Assembly (NCBI RefSeq): GCF_947495205.1
Contig: NZ_CANLXV010000002.1
Location: 235,148-299,147, forward strand
Source of the DNA: an uncultured Polaribacter sp.
Lineage (GTDB): Bacteria; Bacteroidota; Bacteroidia; Flavobacteriales; Flavobacteriaceae
Length of the DNA stretch: 64,000 nucleotides
Direction: 5' to 3'
Shown here: positions 54,978-63,916 of the stretch, piece by piece
Position numbering within the stretch: position 1 is the first letter of the stretch
Layout of the letters: the number at the start of each line of letters is the position of its first letter
Made by a program: the position numbers and the translations under genes
The notes under the pieces: model-generated
Seen by the model: the letters and a program-made list of their open reading frames with translations, nothing else
Database searches by the model: none
What the model was told of the DNA's origin: nothing

Positions 54978-57900
54978 TTATTCTGATAAATTATGTATTT
55001 CAAATTCACTAATGGATGCAGGATTCAATGCTGAAACAATGTATAAACGGCATTTTTTTGCAGTAACTGCATCAAATACTATTGTTTTATTTTTCCCACA
55101 TTTGTTTCCTGATGCAATATCAACCCAAGTACTTCCATTCCAATATTGAATTTTATAATTGCTTATATTTTCACCCAACTCGTTAATAACTACTTTATTT
55201 ATTTTTTGAGGTTGCATCCATTCCATTTCTAACCATTGATCATTTTTCTTACGAGCTATCCATTTGCTAGCCTCATCGTTATCATTGGTTCTGAACGCTT
55301 CAAAACCTGGGTTTTGAGCATCTGTAAAATACATAGAAGAAGCACTAGCTCTTGCTGTAAGTGCTACATTTGTTCCTCTGTATTGTGGTTTTGGATACGC
55401 TTTTTTCGGTAATTCATTTGAAGTAAAATCATAAACACCAGATGCGACTTCAAAAATGATGTATTGCCCAACTGCGTCACTTTTTTCTGTTCCTAGATAT
55501 TTTATGTGGTTTGCTTTAGAAATTGGTTGTCCGTTTTCTAAAACTTGATCAGCATTTGTTGCTGGTATGTATATTTTTGCGGATGTATTTTCTGGAATTT
55601 CAAAATGAAAAGTTGCGCTATCTTCAGACTTCGTCCAATTGCTTACAATGTTTCCATAAAGGGATTCTAACGAAGTATTGGCAAAAGTTAAATCGCCTAC
55701 CAACGCTGGCTTTATGATAAACTTTTGAAAACCATAGTTTTCTGGATCTACACGAATACCACCAAAACCTTTAATAAAATACCCACCAATACCTGTATAA
55801 CAGGTATGAATTCTACTTGGTCCAGTACTAGACCACAATTCTGGCCAAGTGGTTTCGCCTTGTGCTATAAAATACCCATAACTAGGATGACTTTTATCTG
55901 TAAGTACTTCATAAATTAAATCCATACGTTCGCCAGATTCAATAAAATAACGAGTGTACAAGGCTTGCCCAGAACTGCCCACATCATAATATGGAAAACT
56001 GTACAACATTCTATCTACCAAATTATTATACACTTTTTCTTTTTCGGAAGCTGGAGTAACCCCAGAAAATAGTGCAAAAGCTTGGTCTACTTGTCTACCA
56101 GTTCCATAATTTCCAGTTGTAACATTATAGCTATTATTATGGGTTGCATTTCTCTGTACCTTTAATCTTGCATCATATTTGGTTGCGTCTTGTTTTTTGC
56201 CAAGTTCGGTTGCTATATTTTTTGCAATAGCTAACATATACGCATACAAACAGTTGTTAAAATGTACTGCATCAGGTGCATTACAGCTTGTAAAATCGTT
56301 ACCATGAGGTGTTGCCCAATCGCCTAAACCAGGAAAAGCACGTTTTCCTTCTTCACCTGCAACTAAAGATCCACCAGTTTCAAAATTAGAATTTTTCAAT
56401 AACCAATCCATCCACTTTTCCATAGACTCATAATTATCTGCTAAAATTTTTATATCTCCAAAAGTTCTGTAGGTTTCCCAAATGGTTAGTGGATTATTCG
56501 CTTGCCACATTAAAAAAGGACGATCTTCTTCGTTTACAATGGCACGTGTTCGTCCGTCAGGAAACTGTGCATCTAGCATATATTGCATATATTGATCCAT
56601 ATAGGCACCACTTTCAAAATTAGGAAAAGCATCACCATACATTGCAGACACAGTAACTTCTCCCCAACCTCTTCGTTCTCTGTGTGGGCAATCCATCATA
56701 ATACCATCTAAAGTATTTGCCAATAAGGTATTGATGTTTATTTCGTAAATCTGATTGAGCAATTCGTTAGAACATTCAAACGAACTGATGCGTTTTCTAT
56801 CATTCGTTAACACATAGCCTTTTATGTCTTTTAGTTCTGGTTTGTAATTTAAACCTGAAATGGTGTACCATCTTCCGCCAGCGTAATTGAATCGATTGGC
56901 AAATTTCCCTTTTCCTGTTTTATCAAAAACATATTTGCTACGTTGACTTTTATTGCAAGTTACGCCTTTTATATCGCTAATTTCTATAGTAATGGTATCG
57001 CCTTCTTTTCCGTTTCTCAAATCAATTTCAAATTGACCAGAATAGTTTCTTCCCATATCTATAACATAAGGTCCATTACCTTTAATTGCTACTGGTTTTA
57101 GCGTTTGGTAACGCACTTGCGGCTCTACACGTTGTGCACTTAAATATTTAGCCGTTTTTCCTTTCCACACGATTGCTTGTTCCCAACTGCTGTCATCATA
57201 GTCTGCTGTATTCCAGTTTGGATCAGATTTTCTGGCATCAATTAGTTCTCCACCAAAATCTTGAATATCCCAACCACCAATGTATTTACTTAAACTGTTT
57301 TTACATTTCCAAGATGCATCAGAAACTATTGCAATTGTATTTTCTCCTGCTTTTATTGCTGCTTGTGCTTTAAATATAAAAGGCGGATTTTTGAATTCTC
57401 TAATTCTTCTCCAACGTGTCCAACCTCCAGCATGCCAAACTGCAATCACATTTTTACCTTTTTTTAATTTATCTTTAATATCATAGGTTAAATATGGGAT
57501 ACGCGTTTTCATATAAGACAACACTGGATTCATTACATTATCCGTAATTTTTTCTCCATTTACGTACAATTCGTGATAACCATAAGACGCCAAATGTACC
57601 ATTCCAGAAGTTGGTGTTTCCGAAAGTTCAAACGTTTTTCTATACCAATTTTGGTCTGTTTTTTCTTGATCTTTTTTCTGAATCCAATCTCCTTTCCAGT
57701 CACTAGCTTTTAGTAATCCTACAGAAAATAAAGCGGGTTTGCTGTAGTTTGAAACTTTTCCGTTCACATCCCAAACTTTTACTTTCCAATAACATTTCTG
57801 ATTAGAAATAAGTTCTTTCCCAGCGTACAAAATGTTTACAGACTTATTTGTTGATGCTTTTCCAGAATCCCACAAGTCTCCATTATCATCATTAAGATTT

Positions 57901-58190
57901 GCAATGCTACTTGCCACTAAAACTTGATATGCTGTTTGTTTTTGACCTTTTGTTTTATTTTCGTCTATAAGTTTCCAGCTTAACCTTGGAGCAATATTGT
58001 CTATTCCTAGAGGATTAATTCGATATTCACATTTAAGATCCTTAACAATAACTGATTCATTTGTACAAGATGCAAAAGCTAGTAATGCAAATACAAACAA
58101 CAAAGAAGAATTCATACCAATAGAATTGAAAAAAAATCTTTTCATGGTCTTAGTCTTCAAAATTGTAAAAGCAATTGTTATTAACTTCAT
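54978..58190 (-). CDS. GH78 alpha-L-rhamnosidase with C-terminal discoidin-like domain, lipoprotein
   Basis: 1070-aa GH78 rhamnosidase, sister of the gene at 51702. The reading frame start at 58190 gives a long 42-residue lead to the lipobox Cys (LAFASC); the internal Met at 58145 (MKRFFF) gives a normal signal and may be the real start. Asp500 and Glu505 in MDCPHRERRGWGE (numbered from 58190) are the acid-site residues, again with WGE instead of WLGD; TTWPELW holds the base Glu. About 940-1065 is a discoidin-like domain (DQWLEMEWMQPQKINKVVINE). Sits 30 bp after the first gene of the operon, a GH106, and 12 bp before its sister. Confidence 0.92.
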   Translation of the reverse strand: MKLITIAFTILKTKTMKRFFFNSIGMNSSLLFVFALLAFASCTNESVIVKDLKCEYRINPLGIDNIAPRLSWKLIDENKTKGQKQTAYQVLVASSIANLNDDNGDLWDSGKASTNKSVNILYAGKELISNQKCYWKVKVWDVNGKVSNYSKPALFSVGLLKASDWKGDWIQKKDQEKTDQNWYRKTFELSETPTSGMVHLASYGYHELYVNGEKITDNVMNPVLSYMKTRIPYLTYDIKDKLKKGKNVIAVWHAGGWTRWRRIREFKNPPFIFKAQAAIKAGENTIAIVSDASWKCKNSLSKYIGGWDIQDFGGELIDARKSDPNWNTADYDDSSWEQAIVWKGKTAKYLSAQRVEPQVRYQTLKPVAIKGNGPYVIDMGRNYSGQFEIDLRNGKEGDTITIEISDIKGVTCNKSQRSKYVFDKTGKGKFANRFNYAGGRWYTISGLNYKPELKDIKGYVLTNDRKRISSFECSNELLNQIYEININTLLANTLDGIMMDCPHRERRGWGEVTVSAMYGDAFPNFESGAYMDQYMQYMLDAQFPDGRTRAIVNEEDRPFLMWQANNPLTIWETYRTFGDIKILADNYESMEKWMDWLLKNSNFETGGSLVAGEEGKRAFPGLGDWATPHGNDFTSCNAPDAVHFNNCLYAYMLAIAKNIATELGKKQDATKYDARLKVQRNATHNNSYNVTTGNYGTGRQVDQAFALFSGVTPASEKEKVYNNLVDRMLYSFPYYDVGSSGQALYTRYFIESGERMDLIYEVLTDKSHPSYGYFIAQGETTWPELWSSTGPSRIHTCYTGIGGYFIKGFGGIRVDPENYGFQKFIIKPALVGDLTFANTSLESLYGNIVSNWTKSEDSATFHFEIPENTSAKIYIPATNADQVLENGQPISKANHIKYLGTEKSDAVGQYIIFEVASGVYDFTSNELPKKAYPKPQYRGTNVALTARASASSMYFTDAQNPGFEAFRTNDNDEASKWIARKKNDQWLEMEWMQPQKINKVVINELGENISNYKIQYWNGSTWVDIASGNKCGKNKTIVFDAVTAKKCRLYIVSALNPASISEFEIHNLSE

Positions 58191-58220
58191 TTTAAAAGGT
58201 TTAATGCAAACTTATTTACG

Positions 58221-61200
58221 TTAAAAAATAAGCTTTGTTGATTTAATTCTCACGGGCCCTAAAAGTCCTGAAGAAATTAAGGTTTTGTCTCTCTTATAAA
58301 AATTAAATACGGTAAACGTATGTCTTTCGCTTTCTGGTGCAGGTTTGTTGTTAGTGAACCAATCTGGCATTTGTTTGGCTTGTTTGCTATACCCACTTGT
58401 ATCTGGTAAAGCTTCGTCTCCAATTAATCGGTTTGTCCAAAGATTGGTCACTTCAATAATCAATTCGTTTTTACCTGATTTCGCTGCTTTTGTAATCTCT
58501 ATTTCATAAGGCGCAATCCAAGAAACCCCCAAATCTTTACCGTTTAAAATAACTCTAGCTGCAACGCTTATTTTACCTAAATCTAAAAACAACTTGCGGT
58601 CTTTTTTAAGTAATTTTCTACTTATTTTAAAGGTCTTTTTGTAAATAGCAGTTCCTGAATAATACTTGATATTTTTATTCTGATGATCTTTCCAATCTGT
58701 TAATTCAGAAAACGTGTGCGTACCTTCGTAGCCATTTTCTTTTTTAAACTCCACTTCCCAACTTCCTTCTAAAGTTTTTGGGGCTAGTATATCATCAACC
58801 TTTATTGCTATATTTTTTCCATTTGATAACGTTGTTTGGTAATTGCCATTTGCCTTTACTTCTGCTTTAATCTTATCATTTGCATCAAAAAAATATTCAA
58901 TATTTTTAGAAGGTTTCACTTCAACCACTGGTAGTTCTTTTACTGATTCTCTAAATATTACAAAGGTTGATTCTTGGTTTTCTAAGAAAATAGGCACTTG
59001 TGTTTTGCCATTTTTACTAGAAAATTGCGCCAATTTGGTAATTTCTCCAGTCATCGGGTTCCACAATTCAGGAATTTTACCATTTACATTAAACGAACAT
59101 TCAAATACTTTTGGAGCATCGTCTTCATTATAAAAGAAATAAATATCTTCTGATGTTGTTTTTCTATGGATAAAATCTGCAGTTTCTTTACCTTTTATTG
59201 TGAAATCTGCAGTAACATTTAATTTGGGTAGTAAAGTATCCCAATTCATGGTTGTAATTGTAGTCGGTTTACCCCAAGTATAACTTACTAAAGCATTGAA
59301 TTCTTTTTGCTGTGCTTTTGTTATTTTATAAGCTGCTAGCGCTGTAGGTTTTTTTCCAATAAGTGTTGCTCCTAAATCAGATAATTCTTTTAAACGACGT
59401 AGTGTTGGCAATTCAATCTTTTGAATATTACCCAGAATTAATGCTTTAAACTCAATTCCTTCGGGTAATTTTAACAATCCCTTTTCTACAGTAATTCTAT
59501 TAATTAACACCTCACTATTGGTTGTTAAATGTTTTATTTGTGATGGCAATTTTGGATTGAAACCCGGATTTGGCGAAGCATCACCAGGAAAAACAAGAAA
59601 ATCGTAAACAGGATTTCCTTTTCGTAATAAATTTTGCCCTCTTGCCATATAAGTAAACCAAGATTTTCCAGCATTTTTCCACCAAGTATTGGTTCTATCA
59701 AAATGAGAACCCCAAGGTCCCATTGTCATTCCTGGAGCAACATGTGTATTAGGTTGATGTGCAAAACGATGAAACATAAATTCGTTGATACCCATTGTCC
59801 AAATACGGTCTCCAGATTTCTTATTCATAGCAGGATGCCCTTTCCAATTTAATTTAGAAGGAGCAGTAAAAGATTCCGCAGAAATAATATTTTTACCATA
59901 CAAATGCGCTGCACTTACAGCAGAACTTACAATTGTTGGAGGTGTTTTTTCTTGATCAATAGGATGGATTGTCCAAAATTCACCCATAGGAATATCTGCT
60001 TTTCCACCAGTAGCTAAATTATCCATTGGTCCATTTCCATAAGGTTCTATGTAGGTTTTTATACCATCTTTATGGCTTAACTCTGTAAAATAACCAAAGT
60101 AATTTTCTACCATCAACTCACTATTCAACTTTCTAATATCATAAGTTACAGCCTCTGACGCTGCTGCACTTTCTACAAAACGACCTGCGTAAATTGGTAA
60201 AAAAGAAATTAGATCGTAGCCAAATCTATCTTTAAAAATTTTATCATAATCAAAAGTCCAATTTTGGCCTCCCATTTCATAACTATCAATTTCTACATAT
60301 TGCATTGCATTTGGAGCTAAAGGCATTGCTGCTTTTACTACTTTTTTAGTAAACGCATCATAATGCACTTTTACAGAAGGTTTGTGGTATTTATCTACTT
60401 CTAAACCTCTACCAGAATCTGTTGCAGGGTTGTTATAAGCACCTGTTGATGTGTAACCAAAACGTAAAACCGTCCAATTTCCTTTTGGTAGCTTGGTTTT
60501 TAACATTCCAGAAGCATCAACATTAGCCGTAAGATTGATGATTTGAGATTTGTTGATAACCATTCCTTCTGCTGGATTACCTACTGGTTGAAGTTTAGAT
60601 GCATCTGTCCTCGACATAGATCTTCTTGCCAATTGATCTACGATAAATTGTGTTGAAGACAAAGCAATCTCATAGATCCCTACCTTTTTTGCTGGCGTTT
60701 CAATTTTAATGTATTGGGTAGTAATACCATCGTAAACTCTAGTTAAATCGAATTCTTTTTTTCCGGGTCTGCGTTTGTATGGTGCATCAATTTCTGTAAA
60801 ATTTTTACCATCATTAGAAACATATACTTTTATGGCTGGCCTTCTACTATTTGTGCTGATACTTAAAGATTTTAATTGAAAAGGTTTTTTATAGGAATAC
60901 AAAATACTTCCTGGTTTTTCTTTTGAACCATGAATTGTAGTAAACGTATTAATTGTTCCATCTGAAATAACAGATAGATCTAGTTCTTTATCTGAAGACG
61001 AAATTGTAGGTTTGTTATTATCGTCTGCCAATTCTGATAGCATTGATGGATATGCTAAAACTGCAATGTCTTTGTAATAGTCTTTTCTAATCGTTGGCTG
61101 TTTCAATTGCAATGAAATTTCTTTACCTCCATTTACAATCGTTTCACTATGCACCACCATTTTCATAGATTGCTCTGGAGAAATCCAAGGTCCGCCGCTT

Positions 61201-61571
61201 GCAGACCATCCATCACAATTGTGTACTCCAAAATTTAATCCTAAGCGTTCAGATTCTTTTGCTGCATGTGTAAGCATTGCAATATGTTCTGGCGAATTGT
61301 ATTCTATGTTTCCACTTGGAATACCATAGCCAATATTGAATAATAATATTCCTCCAACTCCAACTTCTGCCAAAGATTCTAAATCTTTGGTAAGCCCTTC
61401 TTTAGACATATTACCATTTAAAGCGTGCATCCACGTTTGAGGTCTTGCTGAGTTTGGTGGATTGATGAATTGCTCTTCTAAATCAATAATTTCTTTTTGC
61501 TGAGCAAAACAGGATACACTTATGAATAATAATAAAGAAAATAGTAAGGTTTGTTGACTGCTATTTTTCAC
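58221..61571 (-). CDS. GH106 alpha-L-rhamnosidase, secreted
   Basis: 1116-aa GH106 rhamnosidase, first gene of the long minus-strand operon. Signal peptide ends about SVSCFAQQ: either a Sec cleavage after FAQ or a lipobox at Cys21. Signatures: QFINPPNSARPQTWMHALNGN, HNCDGWSASGGPWI, Glu432 in DSYEMG and Glu566 in SAESFTA, 134 apart. A discoidin-like insert is present at about 195-305, and the C-terminal galactose-binding-like domain has VILNGKDLGVSW and NRLIGDEALP. Overall layout matches the plus-strand GH106 at 6102, so these two are likely the closest pair in the window. Confidence 0.92.
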   Translation of the reverse strand: MKNSSQQTLLFSLLLFISVSCFAQQKEIIDLEEQFINPPNSARPQTWMHALNGNMSKEGLTKDLESLAEVGVGGILLFNIGYGIPSGNIEYNSPEHIAMLTHAAKESERLGLNFGVHNCDGWSASGGPWISPEQSMKMVVHSETIVNGGKEISLQLKQPTIRKDYYKDIAVLAYPSMLSELADDNNKPTISSSDKELDLSVISDGTINTFTTIHGSKEKPGSILYSYKKPFQLKSLSISTNSRRPAIKVYVSNDGKNFTEIDAPYKRRPGKKEFDLTRVYDGITTQYIKIETPAKKVGIYEIALSSTQFIVDQLARRSMSRTDASKLQPVGNPAEGMVINKSQIINLTANVDASGMLKTKLPKGNWTVLRFGYTSTGAYNNPATDSGRGLEVDKYHKPSVKVHYDAFTKKVVKAAMPLAPNAMQYVEIDSYEMGGQNWTFDYDKIFKDRFGYDLISFLPIYAGRFVESAAASEAVTYDIRKLNSELMVENYFGYFTELSHKDGIKTYIEPYGNGPMDNLATGGKADIPMGEFWTIHPIDQEKTPPTIVSSAVSAAHLYGKNIISAESFTAPSKLNWKGHPAMNKKSGDRIWTMGINEFMFHRFAHQPNTHVAPGMTMGPWGSHFDRTNTWWKNAGKSWFTYMARGQNLLRKGNPVYDFLVFPGDASPNPGFNPKLPSQIKHLTTNSEVLINRITVEKGLLKLPEGIEFKALILGNIQKIELPTLRRLKELSDLGATLIGKKPTALAAYKITKAQQKEFNALVSYTWGKPTTITTMNWDTLLPKLNVTADFTIKGKETADFIHRKTTSEDIYFFYNEDDAPKVFECSFNVNGKIPELWNPMTGEITKLAQFSSKNGKTQVPIFLENQESTFVIFRESVKELPVVEVKPSKNIEYFFDANDKIKAEVKANGNYQTTLSNGKNIAIKVDDILAPKTLEGSWEVEFKKENGYEGTHTFSELTDWKDHQNKNIKYYSGTAIYKKTFKISRKLLKKDRKLFLDLGKISVAARVILNGKDLGVSWIAPYEIEITKAAKSGKNELIIEVTNLWTNRLIGDEALPDTSGYSKQAKQMPDWFTNNKPAPESERHTFTVFNFYKRDKTLISSGLLGPVRIKSTKLIF

Positions 61572-61929
61572 AACTTAGGTTTTGGTTTTTAATTCGAGTA
61601 ATTTTTTGCCTTTTCTGCACTTTTTTGCAGGCAACAACATAGAATTTCTTTACAAATTTGATGAAGTATAAAGGATTTATAAATGTACCGTAAAGACTAG
61701 GAAAAATTATCCTGTAATATCATGGTTAAGCCTCGGATTTATTCTTTCACCTAAAAAAGAAATAAACCCAGCTATTTTCTTAACAAAATTCTTCTATTTT
61801 AAAAATAAAAACGATTAAGATATGTAAAAAACTAAAGGAAATACTTTGCAAAACTTGGTTTAGAGTCATTTTAATTAAGAACACTAAACAACCGGTTTTT
61901 AAGCATCAATATATAAAAGCAAAAAAAAA
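61572..61929 (-). other. 358-bp intergenic region with operon promoter and leader
   Basis: Contains the CAGGATA promoter of the long operon (61680-61724) and a leader of roughly 100 bases with a small bulged hairpin (arms 61606-61610 and 61630-61634, inner TGCA pairs). The part from 61725 to 61929 lies downstream of the Tat lipoprotein gene; I see no clear terminator or gene in it. Confidence 0.6.
61680..61724 (-). promoter_or_regulatory. CATGATATTA/CAGGATA-N20-TACATTTA promoter for the long rhamnosidase operon
   Basis: Minus-strand CAGGATA at 61708-61714, a degenerate copy (CATGATA, 61718-61724) ten bases upstream, and exactly 20 bp downstream TACATTTA (61680-61687), seven of eight to TAnnTTTG counting fixed positions loosely. 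The start codon at 61571 is 137 bp beyond, giving the longest leader of the set. This promoter would drive some 26 kb down to rhaT. Confidence 0.72.
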
Positions 61930-63846
61930 TTAACTAATTTCTATTGCTATTTTTAATTCTTTTTGCCCTTCTTCAAAAAATACTTCTAAAGGTAATGCTT
62001 CTACTCCTGGCACCATATTAAAGGTTCTTTTTCCTTCCATTTCTTTGGTTTTAATTGGAGCATTTGCTGCAATAGTTACCAAACCTTCTGGCTTTTGAAT
62101 GGTAATTTTGTTTTCAGTAATTGTTGTTACTACTTCGCTTGAAGGCGAAACTATTGGCAACACAAAAGCCGTTTGTGTTATAATATCTTGTTGTGTAGTT
62201 ACTTTAATTTCAGTTTTATCAGCAGAACACTTGTATGCAATATCAAATGCAGCAGCAGTTCCTGTAACTTCTTTTCTGTCTACATTTTTTAATTTTGTGT
62301 CTGCTATTAATTCAATCTTACCATTTTCATCTTTTGAAGATACTGTTGCTGGTAAATCGTATAGATTTGTATACCAAACATCATCTTTAAAGGTTTCAAT
62401 TCTAGGTGTTAAACAAATGTCTTTATTGGGTTGTACTTGTTGATTGTTTTTTTCAACCAAAGCATATTCTGCCATACTTGCTGCACATAATAATCCTACT
62501 TTATTATGATACAAAACACCCAAAGCACCTCCTGAAGCTTGACGATAATCGTATTTATAATGATATTCTGCATCGTAAGCACTTACAGTTCCTCTCCAAT
62601 CTCCTCTTGCAAAAAGATACACATCTAAATCTTTAAAATGTTTTACACCATCTGCAGTTGCTCTAGGTAAACTTGTATTTGCATTTATTTCTGGTAAATG
62701 ATCCCAATGATCTAACAATGCTGCCAAAGGTTTTGCGTGTGTAAACGTATGATGCACACAAGGTGGAATTCCTGCCTCAATAAACCCAGGACCTCCATGA
62801 ATTAATCCGTCTGCTGTGCAACGTTGCAATAATTCTGTATTTTTTACAGCTGCTGTTCCAAATGCAGGATTGATGTTTGCCATCATTCCAAATGCTGGTT
62901 GACTGCCATCACAAGTTCTACTGCCCCAATAACTCCATTTGTACATTCTGTTACCCCAACTATTATCCCAAGCGCCATCTGGCAACATAAATTCTAAATG
63001 ACTGTTTAACGATTTTGTTAAGATTTGTAATAATTCATCATCTTTTTCTTTAATCGCATACATCACCAAGCTATTCAAGGTTTCTTCTACATTATAACCT
63101 AAATCTACACCATGTAATCCTTTTTCGCTTAACTTACTAGAACTCTTTTTACATTCACCAAATAGTAAACCTTCATTTTCTGTAAAATATACTTTTACTT
63201 CAGCAGCTAATTTTTTACTTTTCGCTTTAAAATCGTCTCTATTTAAAACGTTGCCTATTAAGTTTAATCCATAAACTGCTGTTCCTGGATAATTAATATT
63301 TGTAAAATCTATTGTAAATGTGTCATAAATATATTGACCTGCTTTTTCTAAACGTTTTGTCCAAGCTTGTTTTGTAGCATCGTCTAAAACATGACCATGA
63401 TAATGTAATGCTTCTGCAAGAGCTATTGCACCAAAAACGGTAATTCCTTTCCAAGATTTTGGATTTTTAATTACGGTCCAAGCTCCATTTTCTTGAGAAA
63501 CATTATTTTCTGCCCAAAGCATTACCAATTTTGCTCCTTCTACATATTTTTGATCGCCAGTTTTATCTGCCATATATAAAAATGGATACACAGCATCCAT
63601 ACATCTTCCATGAATATGAGAGCAAGAAGGGCAACCCAAAGCTCCATGAATATCTAAATTAGAAGGATCGTTGATTTGTACTTTTAACATCCCATCACTC
63701 CAATCTTTTAACAAACCACTTATTAAGTATTTAAATTCTAAGGAATGTTCTGCATGACTAGAACAAGCATTTAATAATCCTGACATTGGTAATGTTAAAC
63801 CAACACCTGCTAGAGCTGAAAGTTGTAAAAAGTTACGTCTTTTCAT
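61930..63846 (-). CDS. Tat-type lipoprotein with alpha/alpha-toroid plus beta-sandwich, putative polysaccharide lyase or hydrolase
   Basis: 638-aa protein I cannot place in a named family. N-terminus has a twin-arginine motif (KRRNFLQLS) and lipobox Cys28 (LLNAC). Residues about 40-440 are helix-rich with repeated aromatic/Gly pairs (GALGCPSCSHIHGR, TVFGAIALAEALHYHGH, GYNVEETLNSLVMYA, GIPPCVHHTFTHAKPLAALLDH), consistent with an alpha/alpha toroid; about 440-638 is beta-rich, ending in a sandwich. That order is shared by heparinase-like lyases and some uronyl hydrolases. His-rich segments (HIHGR, CVHHTFTHAK) and Tyr (YDAEYHYKYDYR) are candidate active-site parts. It has its own strong CAGGATA promoter, so is co-regulated with the lyases. 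Confidence 0.7.
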   Translation of the reverse strand: MKRRNFLQLSALAGVGLTLPMSGLLNACSSHAEHSLEFKYLISGLLKDWSDGMLKVQINDPSNLDIHGALGCPSCSHIHGRCMDAVYPFLYMADKTGDQKYVEGAKLVMLWAENNVSQENGAWTVIKNPKSWKGITVFGAIALAEALHYHGHVLDDATKQAWTKRLEKAGQYIYDTFTIDFTNINYPGTAVYGLNLIGNVLNRDDFKAKSKKLAAEVKVYFTENEGLLFGECKKSSSKLSEKGLHGVDLGYNVEETLNSLVMYAIKEKDDELLQILTKSLNSHLEFMLPDGAWDNSWGNRMYKWSYWGSRTCDGSQPAFGMMANINPAFGTAAVKNTELLQRCTADGLIHGGPGFIEAGIPPCVHHTFTHAKPLAALLDHWDHLPEINANTSLPRATADGVKHFKDLDVYLFARGDWRGTVSAYDAEYHYKYDYRQASGGALGVLYHNKVGLLCAASMAEYALVEKNNQQVQPNKDICLTPRIETFKDDVWYTNLYDLPATVSSKDENGKIELIADTKLKNVDRKEVTGTAAAFDIAYKCSADKTEIKVTTQQDIITQTAFVLPIVSPSSEVVTTITENKITIQKPEGLVTIAANAPIKTKEMEGKRTFNMVPGVEALPLEVFFEEGQKELKIAIEIS

Positions 63847-63871
63847 TGAAGTTTTGTGTTTTGATGCAAAT

Positions 63872-63916
63872 CGAAGTTAATTGGATGACCTAAATTAACC
63901 ATCCTGTTTTATCCTG
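63872..63916 (-). promoter_or_regulatory. Tandem CAGGATAAAA/CAGGATG promoter for the Tat lipoprotein gene
   Basis: On the minus strand CAGGATA (63910-63916) is followed at a 10-bp period by CAGGATG (63900-63906), then exactly 20 bp and TAACTTCG (63872-63879), close to TAnnTTTG. The proximal box ends 54 bp from the start at 63846. The remaining bases to 64000 show no gene. Confidence 0.75.
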
